Positions 26,217-27,395 of a stretch of DNA of 27,395 nt are shown in pieces. Made by a program: the position numbers and the translations under genes. The stretch is from a virus: the IMG/VR virus record IMGVR_UViG_3300031951_016915, positions 1-27,395 of that record. One strand, written 5' to 3'. The notes under the pieces were generated by a model, which saw nothing but the letters and a program-made list of their open reading frames with translations, was not told where the DNA came from and ran no database searches. Numbering within the stretch: position 1 is the first letter of the stretch; each line of letters begins with the position of its first letter.

Positions 26217-26250
26217 TTTGGCTCCTCAGGGAGCCTTCATTATATTTATA
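26217..26250 (+). promoter_or_regulatory. Predicted promoter for the 26273 gene
   Basis: TTTGGCT (26217-26223), 17 bases, then TATATTTATA (26241-26250). The ATG is 22 bases further on, with AAATAGTTATG as start context. The upstream box is also the left arm of a stem-loop (26220-26235), so the promoter and hairpin share bases. Confidence 0.7.
26220..26235 (+). terminator. Perfect hairpin overlapping the promoter (possible weak terminator)
   Basis: GGCTCC, loop TCAG, GGAGCC: a perfect 6-base stem with a 4-base loop. It sits 12 bases after the stop of the 26064 gene. It is followed only by TTCATTATATTT, not a clean T-tract, so termination may be weak or absent. The left arm is part of the TTTGGCT promoter box. 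Confidence 0.5.
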
Positions 26251-26272
26251 ATGTAATAAAAAATAAATAGTT

Positions 26273-26563
26273 ATGTCAAAACGAGGTAGACCTAAAAAAC
26301 AAACTGGAGTAGAAGTAGTAGTTAATACAACTAAATTTGAAAGACACTACACAAATGAAGATGGTTCTGTTCAAATATGGAAATTTGATTTAAAGAAAAA
26401 TCCAAATGGTCCTTATGAAACAATAATTGAATATCCTAAGGGCACTAAAACATTTGAACAATTACAATCAGAATTACCTAAAACTAAGCGTAAGTACTTA
26501 AATCCTAAAAATAATAAGTACGTTAATTATCTTCGCGCCAAACAACTTGGAATTGTAAAGTAA
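26273..26563 (+). CDS. Hypothetical basic protein with N-terminal RGRPKK
   Basis: A 96-residue protein. It opens MSKRGRPKKQTGVEVVV; the RGRPKK block is a classical AT-hook core that binds the minor groove of A/T-rich DNA, fitting this AT-rich genome. The middle (FERHYTNEDGSVQIWKFDL) is strand-like, and the C-terminus KTKRKYLNPKNNKYVNYLRA is basic and helical. A DNA-binding or architectural role is suggested, not proven. Own promoter upstream. Confidence 0.72.
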   Translation: MSKRGRPKKQTGVEVVVNTTKFERHYTNEDGSVQIWKFDLKKNPNGPYETIIEYPKGTKTFEQLQSELPKTKRKYLNPKNNKYVNYLRAKQLGIVK

Positions 26564-26564
26564 T

Positions 26565-26574
26565 TATATTTATA
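26565..26574 (+). promoter_or_regulatory. Possible -7 promoter element (no matching upstream box)
   Basis: A perfect TATATTTATA lies 3 bases before the ATG at 26578, the same placement as at the 981, 23693 and 27344 genes. No TTTGGCT box is found 17 bases upstream; a TTGGAA lies 12 bases upstream. Weak or chance element. Confidence 0.3.
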
Positions 26575-26577
26575 GTT

Positions 26578-26739
26578 ATGAAAAACAAGAATAAAAATAT
26601 TGATGGGTATAATGAAAGACATTTAGCCCAATTGATTAGGAGAAAAATGATCTCCAAAATAAAACCAAGTGGTAAAGTATATTCAAGAAAAAATAAACAG
26701 GACTCAAAAGAGTCCTCTTTTATCCTAAGTTTGGCTTAA
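26578..26739 (+). CDS. Small basic protein (53 aa) whose 3' end contains a terminator
   Basis: A 53-residue basic protein: MKNKNKNIDGYNERHLAQLI, then RRKMISKIKPSGKVYSRKNK, ending QDSKESSFILSLA. The last 14 codons span the rho-independent terminator at 26699-26721 and run into the TTTGGCT box of the next promoter. Either the gene uses its 3' end for control signals, or the real end is the hairpin and the last residues are incidental. The start has the usual TAGTTATG context. Function unknown. Confidence 0.6.
   Translation: MKNKNKNIDGYNERHLAQLIRRKMISKIKPSGKVYSRKNKQDSKESSFILSLA
26699..26721 (+). terminator. Rho-independent terminator
   Basis: AGGACTC, loop AAAA, GAGTCCT: a perfect 7-base stem followed by CTTTT. 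It closes the unit starting at the 26217 promoter. It lies inside the reading frame of the 26578 gene, 8 bases before the next promoter begins. Confidence 0.75.
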
Positions 26740-26763
26740 TAAAATGATTTACTTATATTATAA
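26730..26763 (+). promoter_or_regulatory. Predicted promoter for the HTH gene at 26789
   Basis: TTTGGCT (26730-26736), 17 bases, then TATATTATAA (26754-26763). The downstream element is identical to that of the clamp promoter at 969-978. The ATG is 25 bases further, with AAAAGTTATG as start context. Confidence 0.7.
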
Positions 26764-26788
26764 TAGTAAATAAATTAAATTAAAAGTT

Positions 26789-27001
26789 ATGAGAAAATTA
26801 AACAGAACTGCTAAATTGAGTTTCTTCAATAGCAGAAAAAGAACTGGTGATGTTACTCGTTTAGCTGAGTCAACAGGTTATTCAGTATCACATGTTAGTA
26901 ATGTTGTATCTGGTGTACGTAGTGTACCTCAAGATTTGGCTAATGAAATGTATAACATTAGCCGTAGACGTATGAAGAACAGTGAGCGTGTTAGCGCTTA
27001 A
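26789..27001 (+). CDS. Helix-turn-helix DNA-binding protein
   Basis: A 70-residue single-domain DNA-binding protein. Residues 18-45 (TRLAESTGYSVSHVSNVVSG) form a clear helix-turn-helix in which VTRLAESTGYS is the first helix with its turn and VSHVSNVVSGVRSV the recognition helix. The tails are basic (MRKLNRTAK; SRRRMKNSERVS). It is alone between its own promoter and a strong terminator, so it is a single-gene unit, as expected for a regulator. It could control the promoter family of this window, but its target is unknown. Confidence 0.8.
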   Translation: MRKLNRTAKLSFFNSRKRTGDVTRLAESTGYSVSHVSNVVSGVRSVPQDLANEMYNISRRRMKNSERVSA

Positions 27002-27018
27002 TTAAGTTCTAAATGTTC

Positions 27019-27054
27019 AAGGGCCTTTAGTTTTTTACTTTAGGCCCTTTTTTT
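27019..27054 (+). terminator. Rho-independent terminator after the HTH gene
   Basis: AAGGGCCT (27019-27026) pairs with AGGCCCTT (27042-27049) in a perfect 8-base, GC-rich stem with a 15-base T-rich loop. A run of seven T residues (27048-27054) follows. It is the strongest terminator in the window and lies 18 bases after the HTH stop. Confidence 0.9.
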
Positions 27055-27074
27055 AATTCAATTAAATAAAGGTT

Positions 27075-27302
27075 ATGAATAAAAGATTATCAATTACAAA
27101 GCTTTATACTAAAGCAAAACAATTACTTGAAAAAGGTAAAATTAATGAAGCAGATGAAACATTAGATTGGTGTTTAGTAGTTTTATCTAAAAATGCTCTA
27201 AATGGAGCTAAAGATACTGACTTACTTGAAGGTGTTAAAATGGGAGTTTGGTATGAGAGAGTTTGGACATCTATTGAACACGCTGGACTTCTTCCTGAAT
27301 AA
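27075..27302 (+). CDS. Small helical hypothetical protein
   Basis: A 75-residue protein made mostly of helix (LSITKLYTKAKQLLEKGKI, then EADETLDWCLVVLSK), ending WTSIEHAGLLPE. It looks like a short TPR-like helical pair, but a single pair is too little for a call. The ATG has an AAAGGTTATG context. No clear promoter lies between it and the strong terminator upstream, so how it is transcribed is unclear. Function unknown. Confidence 0.72.
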   Translation: MNKRLSITKLYTKAKQLLEKGKINEADETLDWCLVVLSKNALNGAKDTDLLEGVKMGVWYERVWTSIEHAGLLPE

Positions 27303-27306
27303 AAGA

Positions 27307-27340
27307 TTTGGCTTTTTAAACTTAATATTTTAAATTTATA
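27307..27340 (+). promoter_or_regulatory. Predicted promoter for the gene at 27344
   Basis: TTTGGCT (27307-27313), 17 bases, then TAAATTTATA (27331-27340). The ATG follows 3 bases later, so transcription is predicted to begin at or one base before the start codon, as at the 981 and 23693 genes. Confidence 0.6.
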
Positions 27341-27343
27341 TTT

Positions 27344-27395
27344 ATGATTAAGAAAAAACGCAAACATAGAAAATTTACTCCTGAAAAAGAGTATA
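27344..27395 (+). CDS. Start of a basic protein, cut by the window end
   Basis: Seventeen codons are visible: MIKKKRKHRKFTPEKEY, very rich in Lys and Arg. The frame is open to the window end. The gene directly follows a promoter of the repeated family. The basic start resembles the other small basic proteins of this region, but too little is seen to say more. Confidence 0.55.
   Translation, partial: MIKKKRKHRKFTPEKEY

Overview
This window looks like part of the genome of a large, AT-rich, T4-related tailed phage, probably infecting a member of the Bacteroidota. All credible genes lie on the + strand. They are packed with ATGA/TAATG-type overlaps, and no gene-free stretch is longer than about 75 bases. 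The phage assignment rests on a T4-type replication set: the C-terminal part of a family B DNA polymerase, a gp45-like clamp, a gp44-like clamp-loader ATPase and a gp62-like partner. The host guess is an inference. Shine-Dalgarno sequences are essentially absent, start codons sit in an A/T-rich 'AGTTATG' context, and the recognisable promoters have the form TTTGGCT-N17-TATATTTATA, close to the Bacteroidota primary-sigma consensus TTTG / TAnnTTTG.

Region 1 (1-7313) is replication plus chaperonin. The order is DNA polymerase (partial), sliding clamp, a small unknown gene, GroES, GroEL, a small unknown gene, clamp-loader ATPase, a small unknown gene, a gp62-like clamp-loader subunit, a MazG-like small protein, a PD-(D/E)XK nuclease with four cysteines placed like those of Cas4/AddB, and a small RHH-like protein. 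A complete groES-groEL pair therefore sits between the clamp and clamp-loader genes.

Region 2 (7319-23642) is a roughly 16 kb, nearly uninterrupted operon-like run of carbohydrate genes. It holds two GT4 glycosyltransferases, several GT2-like transferases, a GT75/RGP-like transferase, a mannose-6-phosphate-isomerase-type cupin, a nucleotidyltransferase-kinase fusion, a GatZ/KbaZ-like TIM-barrel protein, a HAD phosphatase, two NAD-dependent sugar epimerases/dehydratases and three methyltransferases, one of them FkbM-type. It appears to make, activate, methylate and transfer one or more unusual sugars. The target (virion, host surface or DNA) cannot be read from the sequence.

Region 3 (23657-27395) contains short genes, many basic or zinc-binding: a DksA/TraR-type zinc finger, an HNH-fold protein lacking its usual catalytic His, an HTH protein and tiny lysine-rich proteins. 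They are split into short transcription units by a repeated promoter type and by rho-independent terminators. One gene here (25756-26061) has an in-frame stop; its intact relative lies at 23693-24007.

The most notable points are the embedded chaperonin pair, the large glycan operon with a possibly undescribed activated-sugar module, the exact-spacing promoter family with predicted leaderless starts, and the interrupted paralog.
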